Below are positions 10,428 through 24,418 of a stretch of 64,000 nt of DNA, one piece after another. The stretch spans positions 629,296-693,295 of the forward strand of contig VWZL01000877.1 in assembly GCA_013396915.1 (NCBI GenBank), read 5' to 3'. Within the stretch, counting starts at the first letter, position 1; the number at the start of each line of letters is the position of its first letter. Source of the DNA: Stercorarius parasiticus (Eukaryota; Chordata; Aves; Charadriiformes; Stercorariidae). Under the pieces are notes generated by a model that ran no database searches, was not told the origin of the DNA, and was given only the letters and a program-made list of their open reading frames with translations. The position numbers and the translations under genes were made by a program.

Positions 10428-13400
10428 TTCAACTTACATTTTGATAATATATTATATTTTTAAAGGACATTCTCAGTAAACAGCAAGGATACCAAGACTG
10501 CTGCTGTGCCCTAATGGTACACATGAGACCTGAACGTTCCCCTGTTAATACAGAGCTCAGAGTCATGAAGATTTTCTAGGAGAGAGCAGGAACTCTAGAA
10601 AATCCCCCACAACGTTTGCAAAACCAGCAATAACAGGGGGAGCTCATCTTGGGCTCATACCAACCAGTCTGATACATGATGACTTGCAAAGGCAGAACAG
10701 ATAGAAGTACAATTTCACCATGGACATTTCTCTTGAATAAAGAAACAAAAAAAAACCCCAAAACCCCAGAAGTCCAGACCAAACATATGGCTATTTCCTC
10801 CATTAGCATCCTGTCTTGTTCCTTTTGAACCACAGCCACAGCTGTATCAGAGAAGATCTGATACCAGGATGTCAGTTAACCAAGGAAAATGAGCTGGAAC
10901 AACAGTGAATGACAGGAAAAGGTGCGGGGCTGGAGTTAGACTACAAAAGAATATGAAACGGGGTCCGAATTTACTCCCACTCAGGTTGTGCTTTCCTCCA
11001 ACGCTCCCTGCATGCCTGTAAGTCTGTTGGCAATTGTCTGAACCTTTACAACCCTAAAGCCATCCTGTTGTCAAACTGTGTGCAATTCATCCTATACTTT
11101 GCTGAGAGGAACATTTAATAGAAGAAGATGTGGTCTGGCTGCCTGCAGTTTCTTCCCATCAGCAGTCCCAATGGATAGAAAGAGCCACAGTGGGAGCATT
11201 CCTATAGCTCTGCTCCATCTATGATCCTTGGCTCTAAACCCAGAACAGGTGAACACTTCTCACTAGCACAACTAAATTTGAACTCTGCTGTCCCAGCGGA
11301 GGGGCAGTGATGGACAGGGTTCAGGGCCAGAGCACATTTTACACAGAAAAGGGAGGGGACAGATGTGACAGAGCCAGAAAAAGGGTGATGTAGAGCCAGA
11401 CTTCCTTCGTCCCACAGCTGACAAGAAGTGGGATCTGACTCACCCCAAAAGTGGCTGAAAGTGAACAGGAAGTCTGGTTTTAATGGACACCAAGGCTTCT
11501 TGCATTTGTCTTTCTTGCAGCCTCCGTAGGGGTACAAACCTACTAGTTTCTCACTGTTCACTCTAATTAAAAGCAACTGGAGCGAAATTTATCTTAGACC
11601 CCTTCTCTTGCCTTTTCTCCTTTGATGCCACTCTTGGCAGTCCAGTCTCATGCTGATAAAATTGGCTGATAAATGTCCTAGGCCTTGGCACTCTTTCTCT
11701 TATTCTTCTATGAGAAACTCCCTAGTTTTTCCTATCTCCCTTATGCATCACACCCAGGTAACGGAAATGCTGCACATCAGTCAGACAATGCTTCCTCTCC
11801 TCATCTGTCCTCCACTCTCTCCAAACCACCTCGTTCTTTCTCCCATATCCTCTCCTTCACCACCTCTTCTTCCTTCGGGAAAGAGCAGAGGTATGCACCC
11901 AGCTGCCTGAACTGTTTCCTAGATTTCTCTTGGTGGGGATCAGGAAGATGAAAGACAGGGAAAGGTGGGGCTGAGCTGATATGCAAAACTACTGTGAACA
12001 CCTCTCCTACTATCTCCTTCTTCTGCTTTATCTCTTCTCCTTCGCAATCCCCTGAAAACTGGCAGGAAAAAACTGCATGCCTGTCAGCTTCAAAGCAGGA
12101 CAAGAGACAAACCCCTTCCTCTCTGAGCTGTGATTGTATCTCAGGGTGGACGACTCCCCACACTTCTCTGGGAGAATCCCTGGCTGCACTGTTGTTCCTA
12201 TGGAGGCATATGAACAGCTGAACAGACAGTGCTAATATGTGTGGGAAAGACAGGATGATCTTCCCCCTCCTTCTCCAGGGTGCTCCATTTTTTGTATAAC
12301 CCTGCCTGCCTCCTCAAGAGGTTCCAACTCCTCATATGATGGAAACCAGCTCTGATGCTCTACTCAAGGTGGCACCAAGTGCTGCAGTGGTCTGCCAGTA
12401 CTGATCTCCCTCACCATGTGTAGGGGAATCTCCGTGCTTTCAGCCACGTGTCCTTGCAAGTGTCTGGGTACAATAGTGCCCAGCCCTTGCCAATCTCAAG
12501 TATTGGCAAGGACCACAAGTTGTTCCCAAACAAAGCATGAAGAAAGAGAAAAAGCCTTGATTATTTTTTAAACAGTGTATTTGGGAGTAATCACCTAACT
12601 TATGGTTTTGAGTTTTCAGATTGCATTTCTTTTGTTTTCAAGTCCTATTCTACCTTCCTCTTCTCCCACTGCCCTATCTGTTCACCCTCCATCCCAAACA
12701 TAAGGGCTAAGGATGATTGTTTCTCCCTTTGAAATCTGAGAATGTCTTGATTCCTGGATATGAGGCTCTGGGAAATATACTAGGAGATGAGGTGGGCGAA
12801 GAGGCTTGGCAACCCAAGAAAGAATGCAATAAACCAGTCATTTCCTTCCAAAGCATTAAACTACACACCCTAGAGTTAGTGGTCTTTATGACAGCCTAGT
12901 TAAATAGAAAAAGACTCAGAAAAACAGAGGAGAAAGGTCCTATGTTTCCAAACTGATGCACGGACAAGGTGCCAAATGATTGCATTTCTTTCATTTGCCA
13001 CAAACTGGGTTAGCTTTGAGCTCGAAGGAGAGAGAATAGCAGGTTTTTAAGTACTGCTTCTGGGCCTGGCATCAACACTTCTGTTGCCATAATGAGTCAG
13101 ACATCAGAGGCAACACACGAAAGGATGCAGGCCAATGCCTAGGCAAATAGAAGTGGGAAAGAAGGACTGAAAAATAAGTGCACATGGCAGGGAAGAAGGA
13201 CTCCATCCCCACAAACGTTTTGAAATTATAACCTCAATTTCCTGCATTTCAGCAAATAAAGTCACTTCAAAACAAAACCAATGAAAAAAAACCCTCTAGA
13301 ATTCTGTGCAAGGTTAATTTGCTAGAGGCAAATTTTGTTCTCTTAATTGCCATTTGCCATGTACCAAAGCCACAGTCCCCAAATGCTTTTGCACGTTTCC

Positions 13401-15200
13401 CATCAGGCAAGCACACACACGATTAAGAACGTTTGAGCAGTCATCCTTAGAACTGTGAAAAAGATAAATACTTAAATGAAGGGAAATTAGTCTTCTCAGC
13501 CACAGAAACCACGGCCTCAGATGCTCCTTCCCTTTGCCACCTACCCATGCTCTTGAAGGGCTGTTGGATGACTGGGGGTAGATAACTGGCTCTGGAGACA
13601 GACTATGGGTTGGAAAGTGCACTGACAGAAAACATTCGAAACTTTGATTTGCACCCTTACTGCAGGGCTCCACTGGGAACTCAGGGCAGTCTAGAGACAC
13701 GTATTTGGCACTTCTCACCTACCTCAGCTGTCAAGTAACCCCCTGATTTGTTCTCTTCTGCCTCATTCTTCCCTTATTTGTTCTTCCTCCTGTTTATTTT
13801 CAGACCATCCCTTCTTTTCTGCCCCTCTTTCAACTTTTATCACCATGACCTGGAGAATTGATATGCATTGCGTAGTGCTCTTCTTTACTTTCCCTTATTC
13901 TTTCCAACACTTCATCTAAAATAATTCTCATGAAGAAAGTAGTTACTACAAGAAATTATAATGATCTGTTGTTAATCAACTTATACAAAATAACCAACTA
14001 CAAACCTCTAAAAGACCTCCCAAGTCCCTTCCATTGTCTGTTACTAGGCTTCTTGTACCATTTCAGGACTTGCCTACCCTTGACAGCTTTATTAATGGAA
14101 GAGTTTTAATTTTGACTGGCAGTTGTACTGATACAGTCTCATCACCATTATCACAGTTGCATTGTTGTGAAGATGACCTACACAAGCCACCTTTCTGATG
14201 AGAACACCTCAACCAAACTGCTGTGCAGCTACAAATGGGTATCACTTTTTTTGATCTTGGATACATCATGGAGCTTGCCCTCCACCTTAGAAATCAGAGC
14301 AACACGCTACAAACTTTTGTCTTACAAAACTATGTGACATAAAAAAACGACCTCAACTAAAGCTCACAGAATTCAATGACCATGTTTGAAAACCTCTGGT
14401 ACCTCCATTTCCACGGTGTTAGACAGCACTAACATGATATAAGTCAAAATGTGGAGGTCACCATTCCAACGGGAACGCAGTAATGAGGTCCAATGTCTAC
14501 AAAGAATTTGTATTGACATGCCATTGTTCTGAAGTCAGTTAATGATTAACACAGATTAACTTCTGTGCCTTATGGACTTAATATCAGGGTTTATCTAAAA
14601 TGCAGGAATACACAGATGTACTGTAAGCGTTTTGAAATAAAGTATATTCTTTAAGACTGGACAATGGCAAAAAGCAAAAATCTTACAGAATATTAAAAAC
14701 GTATACAATTCTTGACTTTGCTGATGAAGACCAGCCAATATTTTACACATAGTGTCTGGACATTTCGGGTCATGCCTGCCTTGTGTGATCCCATGTGCAT
14801 GCTGCAGATAAAGAGAATGTGATAATGCATCAGGAACACGATTAAGCTTTGATCTGAGGATGGATCCTGACTGAGAGTTGCTGGGAGTCTGTTGCTGAGA
14901 GCTTGTGGGCACCAAAGAGAATATGGTAAGTTTGCTCAGCAAATTGAGGGTGTGACATTAATGCAAATCACCCAACACTGGACTCTTCCATACAGCCACA
15001 TCTCCAATAAAACTGTTTCCCCGCTAGTTAGATTAAAGCCAGCATGGCTATGCTGCTTCTCCTACTACCACATTTTCTTTTGCACTTAATGATCTAATCA
15101 CATCCTCTTTTTTCTACAGGGCTTTTGCTTCATTCAGTGGCCAGGATGGATGGGACTCATTGAATAGGCATCTGTAGTCTGACAGTTTGCAGATTTCCCT
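10428..15200. other. Unique stretch, no gene seen
   Basis: Open frames on both strands (for example 11202-11576, 11801-12163 and 13314-13718 on the minus strand) overlap one another and carry no recognisable domain. Apart from the inverted CCAAT hairpin near 12.5 kb I see no structured feature. Confidence 0.5.
12485..12511. repeat. 10-bp perfect inverted repeat containing inverted CCAAT motifs
   Basis: CCTTGCCAAT at 12485-12494 is the exact reverse complement of ATTGGCAAGG at 12502-12511 with a 7-base loop. Each arm carries a CCAAT/ATTGG core, so the site could be a hairpin or a paired NF-Y/NFI-like site. The spacing and orientation differ from the standard NFI palindrome TTGGC-N5-GCCAA. No promoter context is visible. 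Confidence 0.65.
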
Positions 15201-15282
15201 GGAGCTGAAGATACATCCTTTGATTCCATCCCTGGCTCTGCCACAAAGTTCCTATGTTAAGACACTGGACTAGTCACTTAAA
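15201..15282 (+). mobile_element. Possible MIR SINE fossil
   Basis: TTGATTCCATCCCTGGCTCTGCCAC, followed about 35 bases later by TAGTCACTTAA, follows the order of the MIR core (a ...CCCGGCTCTGCCAC... block, then ...AAGTCACTTAA). It is heavily diverged and lacks a clear tRNA-like head. Confidence 0.45.
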
Positions 15283-16974
15283 CCAAACCAAAGTGGGCAC
15301 CAAAAGCCTCTTTTTTTATGCTGTGGGCACCTGACTCGAATCATTTGAGATCTTGTTTGTGAAAGAGCTAAGCACACATTGCATGCAACTGGGGCAGAAT
15401 GCTACAAAGATGCTAAATATTCTGAAAAAAAACACACACTCAGCAGCTCAAACTTAAAATTAGTAGACAGTTGTAGCCATGATCTCTCTGGACTTCCTTT
15501 CCTGTATGCAAAATGTTTCTTCCAGCATGGGGACAGCGTGACAGTTACAAGCACGTCTTTGAGAAATGGTATTTTTGACGTTTCAAATCCCCATTAGGAC
15601 AAAAAAAAACCAAACGCCATAAGCACAGTTATGTGGGGGACCTCTCATACAGCTTCAAGGTGTTCAGGTTGTCCCATGTTGTTGCTCGAATAACCAGACT
15701 TTTGGCATTTCTCGGTCATTTGTACACTCAGTTTAACTAAGAAACTTTTTTTCCCATCAGGATTTCATCAAAACTGAAAAATTCCAGCAAAAAGCTTCAG
15801 TTTTGACAGAACATTTCTTGTCAGACAACTGCTCTGTACTTTTTCTGTCTGGACTGCTGAGACTATCACACGATTCTCTAGGAAGAGTTTACCAATCCCA
15901 CTACTGTACAAGTTTCTGTTTCCAAAGGTTGTTAGTCTGGGCGAGGTCAATCTAGGTTTGCAAAGACACTTCTTTCATCTGAACTCTGCTGTACCAACTA
16001 TGGATGCTCCAGAGCTCCAGGGGAGCTCACCTGGCTCAGGTCATCATCCTGTGCTACAGACACAGAGGGTGGCCAATCTCCTTGGAAACCTGGGCCATCT
16101 ATCCAACTTGTGAGGCCTTTTTTGCTGAAATATGTACCCTGCTTCAGACTCAAAGTAATCAATCTGTACAGTTTTATACAAACTATTTGAATGAAGCTTC
16201 CACCTATGTAAATGTCAAGGCTTTGTACTTTGTTTATATGCTTATGTCCCTGTCTATGCTACATCTGAATCTCTTCATCTTTCAGGAACAGACAGATCTC
16301 ACAGAAGAGTGATCACCTGTCCTTCAAGGCCAGTGTCCAAAGGCGGCAAGGAGCACCTTGAGTGGCCCTATTTACAAGGTAGGTGTAATCAAAGCTGTTC
16401 AAAGAGAGAAGACAGTCTTCCCATCCCTCTTGGACTCCCACTAGGTATTTCTATATCCTTTTTCAGCAAAGCTTCCCACCTTTGGAGGACTACAAAATTT
16501 AGACAAGACTGTTAAAAGAGACGGAAAGGTTTCAGTGGGCTGTGGCAGCAACTACAGGCTTTGCTGTCTGGGTTCTGTGCACACCACTCCTAACAGGGAT
16601 CAGTGCAATCTGGCATTTAAATAATTCTACTGTGGGAGCAGTTCTTTTCTGCAGTGTGCTACAGTTTCTTGTGCAGTGTCAAATTTGGTATCATTTTGAC
16701 ATCTGGTCTGTGGCACTCATCCATCTGTTGTAACTGAGTAGGTGTTGGGTGGGGTTGGCAGGGGAGGCTTGTTTAAGTGTTTGTTTTCATCCTGTAGAGG
16801 AACTGCAAAGCCAGCTCAGTAATTAATTAAATTTTCATCTTTAAAAAAATGTGTGTACCAATATTCTAAAGAAATGGTGGATAAGGCAGCTGGTGCTTCT
16901 CACTGCTGAAATGCAGAGACTTTTTTCCCATTTCTGCTTAGTTCCATGTTGTTTTAGGAAGCCTTCCCCATTGG

Positions 16975-17078
16975 GCTGGCACTCTGGTTTCTATTCCTGA
17001 CTCAGCCAAGTGCCTCCTGGCTGAATTTGGATAGGTAACTCCATCTTCTGTGCAGCAGCATCCCTCTCTGTCAAATGC
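16975..17078 (+). mobile_element. MIR SINE fossil
   Basis: The order CTGACTCAGCCA, then TTTGGATAGGTAACTCCATCT, then CCCTCTCTGTCAAATG matches the MIR core: a CTCTGCCA block, CCTTGGGCAAGTCACTT, and CCTCATCTGTAAAATGG. This is a very old amniote SINE, diverged as expected in birds. Confidence 0.6.
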
Positions 17079-20000
17079 ATCCAAAGTTAAACACCCCTTT
17101 TATTATAAACTTTGAAATCTGCTGATAAAAAAATGCAATGGAAGAGGTGGCCATTATTAATATAATCATCTTGCTTTGTGCTTATTCTTTTCAAATAATC
17201 ATAGTGTTAAATTAACCTTTGGTGTCATCTGCTCATAGCAAAAGAGAGATCCTCCTGAGCACAGTGGAAACATGTCCACAATTTCCGTGGCTGCCTCTGC
17301 ACATAAATCGGTGTCTTTGGGAACTTGTTTCTCTCTTTTCACTCAGAATAGAGCACAAAAGCATGTGTCTCTGTTTAACTGCCTACCCATGACCTTTTAT
17401 GAGTGCACGGTGTACCAAGCAACCCTTTCCTCCTCCGTGTGTGACTAGAGAATGCTCCACCTGCTCAGTTTCAACTCCTGGACGGACCCCAGTATTCATT
17501 TCTTTGCCCTGGGACAGTGACTCCTGCTGTCCTCTTCTCCAGTCTACCAGGACATAGTTGCACTTTCTATCTAGCAATCAGTTTCACCCTGCTCTGTGAT
17601 CAATTTAAGGACTGAAGAAGTTATTGATAGCACTTATTAATGCTTTCAGCAGAACATTTATTTGCAAATGTAATAAATAACCAAGGAAAGAGGGGAACTC
17701 CCTATGCACAGCTAAATATAGCAGGTTTTGTCCACTGTGTCTAATCCTGTGAGATTCTGACCACCTCCATGGAAACCCTGGCACAGTGAGGGATGCTCTG
17801 AACAGCTCGCAGCTTGCTGTTTTGTGGCTGTCAGACATGAATGCCGAATTCACTAATACTCAGAATATATTTAAAGATGTGCACCCGCCTATGGATATTA
17901 CACGCTCTGCCCTTGAGAACAGAAGAGAAGAACGTGATCTGGCTGTTCTCTTTCCTCCCCTCCCCTTCTGATGTACACATAGCAATAGGCGTTACCCTAG
18001 GATTCTCTGTAAAAGAATTTGTGGGAAGTTCATCGCATACTGAATGCTTCCTACTTTCTGGAGGCCCCTGCAAGACCTGGCATCTCAGCACTCTCACAGG
18101 TTAGCGATTTTGTACCTAAGATTATCAGTCCTGTTAGACAAAAACAGAAGTTCAAATACTGGGCTTTCAAATGCAGTTTCTTACAAAATACTCTGTAAGA
18201 GCAAGAACAGAAGCATCCACTGAGGACACTGATTAAAAAGGACAAAATGTGACCTTCCTTTTATTTTAGCTTAATAACAAAAAAAAACCAGTGCTGGCAA
18301 TATCACCCTGAAGTCACCTACATTTTACCTATGCTGTCACTCTTTAGTACCAGTACTCTTTAGATCTTCCACTGTGATTTGTGTCATAATAAACTTTTAG
18401 TTTCTCCTCTGAATTATTTCCCTCTCTGTAATTTCCTCTAGTGATTCTTGGATCCTGAAATGCCACTAGCCGCACAATTACAAATAGGAGATTTTTGAAC
18501 TCCATTCATTCAAGAAACTCGTAACCCTGACATCCCAAAAATATTGTATTTTCTGTGAGATGAAAGGAGCTTATTCTGTGCTTTAATCATGTCCTACTCA
18601 GTTCCATAAACTAGAATTTATCCTTATTCAAGGATCTCTCCAGTCCTCTCTTGCCTACCCCAGGACTGACGAAATTTCAAATAACCCATACCAAACTGAA
18701 CATATTTTGCTAGTAATTTCGCAGCATAACACAACCATTGCAGGAGTAAGGGAAGGAAAATATACAAAAACAGTGAAACAAACCTTTGGATTCCAAAATT
18801 TAGTAATTTTTGTGGACAAAAATTAGGAAGGGTCCGGTACAGTTCTCCTTATAAAAGGATCACAGCTTTGTTGTAGGGCACTAAGTCCAGTCTTTGGATA
18901 GCCTTGTCTCCTGTCTCTCTCCCAAGGACCAGCCTGGGTGAACCTCACTGTGCCAGCCCTTGCTGAGCTGAACAGTATTTGCTGTCATTTATGTCCTGCA
19001 TCAGGGAATTTCCATCTGCTATCAAAATAATTCTTATCAGCTTTAGACTTGCTGGCTTTATGTTGTATTGTATTTCTGATCTTTGCGAGAACATTGCCCT
19101 GGCAGTTTCGGTTTGCAAAGGTGGGGAAAGCACACAGAAATAGGCAGGTGTGATGCCGCAGCCAGTTCTGGGCAGAAATTTAGAAAAGCTGAGTCTTCCA
19201 GGAATAACACCAGCTTCTGTGTTACAAAAAGTAACACTGCCACAACAACCTTTTCCTAATATTATGAAAGAGTAAAACGAAACATATAATTTCTTTTCTC
19301 CACTGTATTTCATATGTGATCTACTTTTATCACGTTCTCAGTTTTCTCCCTAAACAAACCAGCTCTCACACAGCCAGGTAGTGACATTCCATGACTCTGT
19401 GGTTTTGTCCATTTTGGGTCCCTTGTGTGTTTACTCTAACTTTTGTACAACAGAGTGACCAGACCTGCTCGCTCGGTTCAGAGGCTCTCTCCTTGCAGGT
19501 CAGGCTTTGTATCCCCTGGTCCTGGGCACCCCCCCAGCCCAGGGTAAGGAGCCTGGCTGCGCTCCAGGAGCCCCCTCTTGCTGCTTGGAGCCTCCACAGC
19601 TCTGCCTTCAGCAACCAGGCACTGCAGTCTGCCCCTTCCACCGCTGCTCCGCTCTCACCTGACATGGAAAATAAGGCTTTCAGAGGTTTTTCATAACCTG
19701 ATGGTGTATGCAGAGAACTCAAAATATTTCTTCTCACTTTTGTCACTTTCTGTGTTATGTGAAAGTGAAAAATGAATGTCATCCCCCTCTTTGCGTAACT
19801 GTATTTGGGTCCCTAATTTTCAGAGTCCCATTTTTTGGAGTCTCATCTCACCCAAGGGGACAGACAATTTTGACAATGTTGCTACCTCCAAATGTCCCCG
19901 ATTATTGTTTTGATGATTCATCAAAGTCTTAAAGATCACCGCTAGGGTCTACCTGTGGGTATTCTACTGCCATCCTTGTAAAACTTTCACTTTTCTTTCT

Positions 20001-23000
20001 TTCAATACTTGCTTTCTTTTGTAAAACAGACACTAGAGCAGAATTTTGCATCTCACCTCATGACTGCTAGATTTTCTTAACAGCATCCTGTGAGAAAAGT
20101 TATCAAAGACTTTCTGAAATTTCTTCTAAAATTTGTATTAAGTGGTTCTGCACAATCCATGGCTTCATTGAGATTCTTCAAGCTTCTTTTAGGAAGTTAA
20201 AAAAGGCATACTTTTCTGTTACTGGATCAGTCATGCTTTGCATTAAGCTCGTGTGCAGATTTTATAACTCACTACTTAAATTTCAACCTTTCTTTCTTTT
20301 TTATGTGGCTGAGATGATTTTGATTTTCAAGTAAAACACATGCCATGTTCCATTGATTTGGTATAGCTGAATAGTCTATTTTTAAAGGAAACCTGCATGA
20401 TTTTGTTAACAGCTATCAGCCTTGATTGATGCCATCTGCTCTGGGAGGTTTGTTAATTTAGTATGTCATTTCTGCAGTTTCTCTTCTGATACCTCAATGT
20501 TTGACAGGCTCCCATCTTTAGTAATTAAATAAAATATGTAGAGAGTGAATGTATTTCCAATCAGTAAAGACTAATGGGAGGATAATAATGTAGTCTCTGC
20601 AATACCCTTGTCATTTTTAGTTGCCCCTTTGATCTAGCAAATCCCCTAATTCTCTTTCAGATACTTATATTTCTCATTTATTTGCAGAAATGTGTCTGGC
20701 TGTGCTTGAAATTTCCTCTCAGTCCTCCTGTTTCCCATCTTTCATTTTTCCTTGCCAGTTTACGTTCCTTTCTTTCGGGTTAGCCAGGGCTAGATTTCCT
20801 TTTCCCGAAGGTTACCTGTTTGGTTCATCATACTGTGTTTGTTTTTTCTTGCCTTCCTGCTTCCTTTTTGGTTTCGGGGTATGCATACCTTCTGTGATGC
20901 AATTATGGTATGCTTAAGTAGTTCCATGTTGAGGCTAAGGATTGTAATGTCTTCACTTCTGACTCGTTTCCTTCTCTGTACCTCTTTCCAAGCCTCTCCT
21001 CCCTCCAAATACAAGAAATTTAAAGGATTATATTTTAATTGCAGTGCAGTTTAAGTCTTAGCTAGCTATTAGATTTCTATCTCCACCCTAGAAAGCTTTA
21101 TATGATGTTTTGGGTTTCTTGTGTTTTACCAGGATGGGGGGGTATTTGCATTAGCTTCTTTATTTAAAACTGGCCCAGACCCAAGTCTCTACACTTCCAG
21201 AATACTGCATGAAACGCGGTTGTGACCCAAACAAGCAGCCAATGAAATTTTAAATAGAAGTCCTGCCAAGGCACTTTGAAGGGAAATGACAAATTCAGAT
21301 TGGTCAGACCATTTGATGCTGTAGCACACTTCAGTAAGTTCAAGGGCACTAGCAGGGTTTTGGAAAAAAGCTGGATGTGTTATCAGGCTGGTGCTCTCCA
21401 GGAAGGGAGGAGCTGCTTTGCTTTTTTACACCACGATCATGTTTAACCATGTCTGCTAAACAAGAAACTATGAAAAGAGTAAGAAAAATCCTGGTTTAAA
21501 ACCAAGAGACACACATGCTTTGTTTTAGCATTTCCTTGCCATGGTGGGACAAACTGCTTTAATCAGTTTCAAAAACCATGCACAGCGCTGGAACCTAGAG
21601 GAAGAAAAGAGGCATTTAAAGAAAAACGCCAGGAGCACTGAGAAGAGGGGGAAACGAGAGGATCAGGGAGGAAAGAAGTGACATCTTGCCTTTCGTTCAC
21701 ACACTGAAAGCAGGAGTATGATCCACACAGGAGGTGAAGAGGGGGGAAAATGGGGAAAGGGTCAGGCAAGGCTCTGAATACGACCAAATGGTTTGCATAT
21801 AGAGGCTGGCCAGAAACGACAACAAATCACTGGACTGCAAAGCTGCAACCAAATCCACACAGGTCCAGCTTAGAGCCAGGGACCTGGGAGTGTTTTAACT
21901 CTGGGTGCCTGATCCAGTCCCATTCCAGCTCTGCTCTGGGCAAGAACCTGCTTCCCTTCCCTGTGAGCCAGCGTGGCAGACAGGTGGGAGCTGTGAACCT
22001 TCAAGCCACATCCCCAGTTTAGACATCTCAGGAGCACAGCAGGCACGATGCCACCACACACATCAGCACAGTGGTATGGGGCCCATTTGGCTATGGCTAA
22101 CAAGTCAATGGGAAAAGTGTCCTTCCTGATGTAAGCACAGGACTGAGAGCCGCATGGGAGAGGAAGAAGCAGCCTCCAGTTTTATCTTAAGTTCTCTGTG
22201 GCCTCGGCAGTAAGGCAACATTTTGTTCACTTGACTTCAGCTTTAAAAGGAGATGCATAAAAGAGAAGAATAGCACCAACATATTTTTAGGACGGAAAAT
22301 TAAAAAAAATATATAATTTTTGAAACTGACCCTTGGCAGCCTGTTTAAAAGAGCTTGAAACTATCTGAACTACACAAGAAAAAAAAAAAAAGAAAGAAAA
22401 ACATGCCCACAAGGGCTGAAAAATCACTTCAGTAATAGATGACTTTTAACTTTACATCAGAAAATGTTTGGCAGGCATAATTTTGAAGTGTTAGGGAAAT
22501 GTGTGTGATAACTGCTTGGGTGAAAGAGCAAATGTAGTCCACAGTGAGATTTATCAAATGTTCACATAAGCAATCGGAATCTGGCAGGGCCAGCTGCCCA
22601 TGGAGAGGGGCAAAGAGGATCACAGCTCTAAACTTTGAAAATTTAATGAAGCCCACTGATTTCTCACAGGAAATTTTTCTTTGAGCGTGTTCATGTGTCA
22701 TGGGAATGCTAGCGAGCAGAAGGCTCTGACAAAATGCCAGCTATAAGGCATAAGGGAAAAAAAAACCCTCCAAGCCCCACCAAAGGCCAAACCACACTTT
22801 TTCTCTTTTAAAGCTGCAAAGACTCTGGATGGCCCAACACCCCTGAGCATCCTTATGCGTTACCCTTAATCAGACAAACCGGCCTATTGACCTGATCGGG
22901 GTTATCAGGAGAATCTTGTAGGACTGGCCCCTTTTCAAAGAGACCAGAAGAGCACTGAACTTCCCGGGGCTTGAGAAGGAATGTGGGCAGAGGCTGGAGC

Positions 23001-24191
23001 CAGCCAGCAAAAGGAGCAAGCAGTGCCATCTGGGGTATTCATGGGAGCAGTAGCTGACTATCCGCTTATATAAGGAAAGAAGGGACATCAAAAAAACCCA
23101 GGAGGTACAGGGCTAGGAAGATAACAAGCACACAAAAAAACCCCGCAGTTTAAACCAGAATTTAATTATTCTTAGTTTTATGCTACAAATATGGAAGCAG
23201 CTTGCTTTTGCTATTCTGCTGGAGTAGCATCCTATCAAAGAAATGCGTTTTTTAGCACCGTTTGTGGCACAAGATGTTTTAAAAAAAAGGAGGCTTTATA
23301 GTTCAGACACCTCAAAGATCTCCTGTCCCAGTGCTTGAGACCTGACCATTTTGCAGCAAGCGATGACATTTGGGAATGCGTTTGTTTGTGAAGGTCCCTT
23401 GGAGCATGGGGCCGTGATAGTGGCGCAGACCCAGCTGCAGTGGTGCAGGCTCCTGTGTGCCAGAGGCGACCAGGCACCGAATGACACCAAGGCAGTGAAG
23501 TGCCCCAGATCTGAATGAAATGGACTTTTGGAGAGCGATAGAAGTGCTAGAAATATGTAACAGCCAGGCCTAGCTGCAAATGTCAGGGAACCAGATGGGT
23601 GAGTCTTACATTCCTTGTGAGAGTCTTGACAGGTTGTGGATAATTAGCTCATTTAGACTGGAAACAAGCCAGCAATACCTTAGTCTTGATCCTGCATGTG
23701 CGAAGTATGAGTGGGCATGAGGGATACCCAGCGCCTCCCAGGAATGGGCCGTGTCCTACATGTAAAAGGTCGGAATTTGATTCTGTTTTTCACTTTCAGC
23801 AGGGCTGCACTGGCTTTCCAAGTCCCCAAGGACGCATGAAAGCCATGTGTCTGTTTGGCCAAAATCGTTTGTAACTCATACGTTCCATATGAAGTTCACC
23901 ATAAAATAACAAAGAGAAATGGCTTAATTGAATTTGTTTGGAACCCAATATCAGAGGAGTGTAACAAATAGAAAACAGTCAAGCGCCATACAATCAAACA
24001 GTTAGGGAAAAGTTACAAATTTCAACACACATGCAGCTGCCTTGTGTTGAACAATCGAAACTACTACATTTAATATGGCTGTACTTCTTTAATAATTTCC
24101 ATCCAGGCACAGAGAAACACTTAACATATTTTGCTTGAAATTTCCCCATACTATTTCCTGGGACTAAAAGGTAAACTGTGGATCTCTGCAG
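17079..24191. other. Unique stretch, no gene seen
   Basis: No coding gene or recognised repeat. The segment 19480-19670 is locally GC-rich and open on both strands, which explains the long overlapping frames there. A poly-A run lies near 22380 and a short AT-rich run near 22305. Nothing else stands out. Confidence 0.5.
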
Positions 24192-24281
24192 GTGAGTGAT
24201 TAGCCCAAGGTCACAGGGCAGGAGATCTGGAAGCAGAACTTTGGACTCTTGGTGATGTACTTTAACCACAAGACCATCGTT
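24192..24281 (-). mobile_element. MIR SINE fossil
   Basis: GTGATTAGCCCAAGGTCACA, then AGGAGATCTGGAAGCAGAACT, then a TTTAACCACAAGACCATC end. This is the MIR core and head read from the opposite strand (ACTTGCCCAAGGTCACAC...GGCAGAGC...TTAACCACTA). The tRNA-like head is partly preserved. It lies about 140 bases left of a LINE fossil. Confidence 0.75.
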
Positions 24282-24418
24282 CAGTCTCCTTCACGCTGAT
24301 GACTTTGGAACTAGCTTTAAAAGATCCAGTGAGACGCAATGATGGGAGTGCTAGATAGCTACACTAGATAGCCAGAGGCAACAAAAATGATTAGAGACAT
24401 GTGGGGGTATTTCTAAAC

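Noticed and set aside
19366..19782. 138-codon minus-strand frame
   Set aside because: Overlaps plus-strand open frames in a GC-rich patch; no domain and no conserved splice signals.
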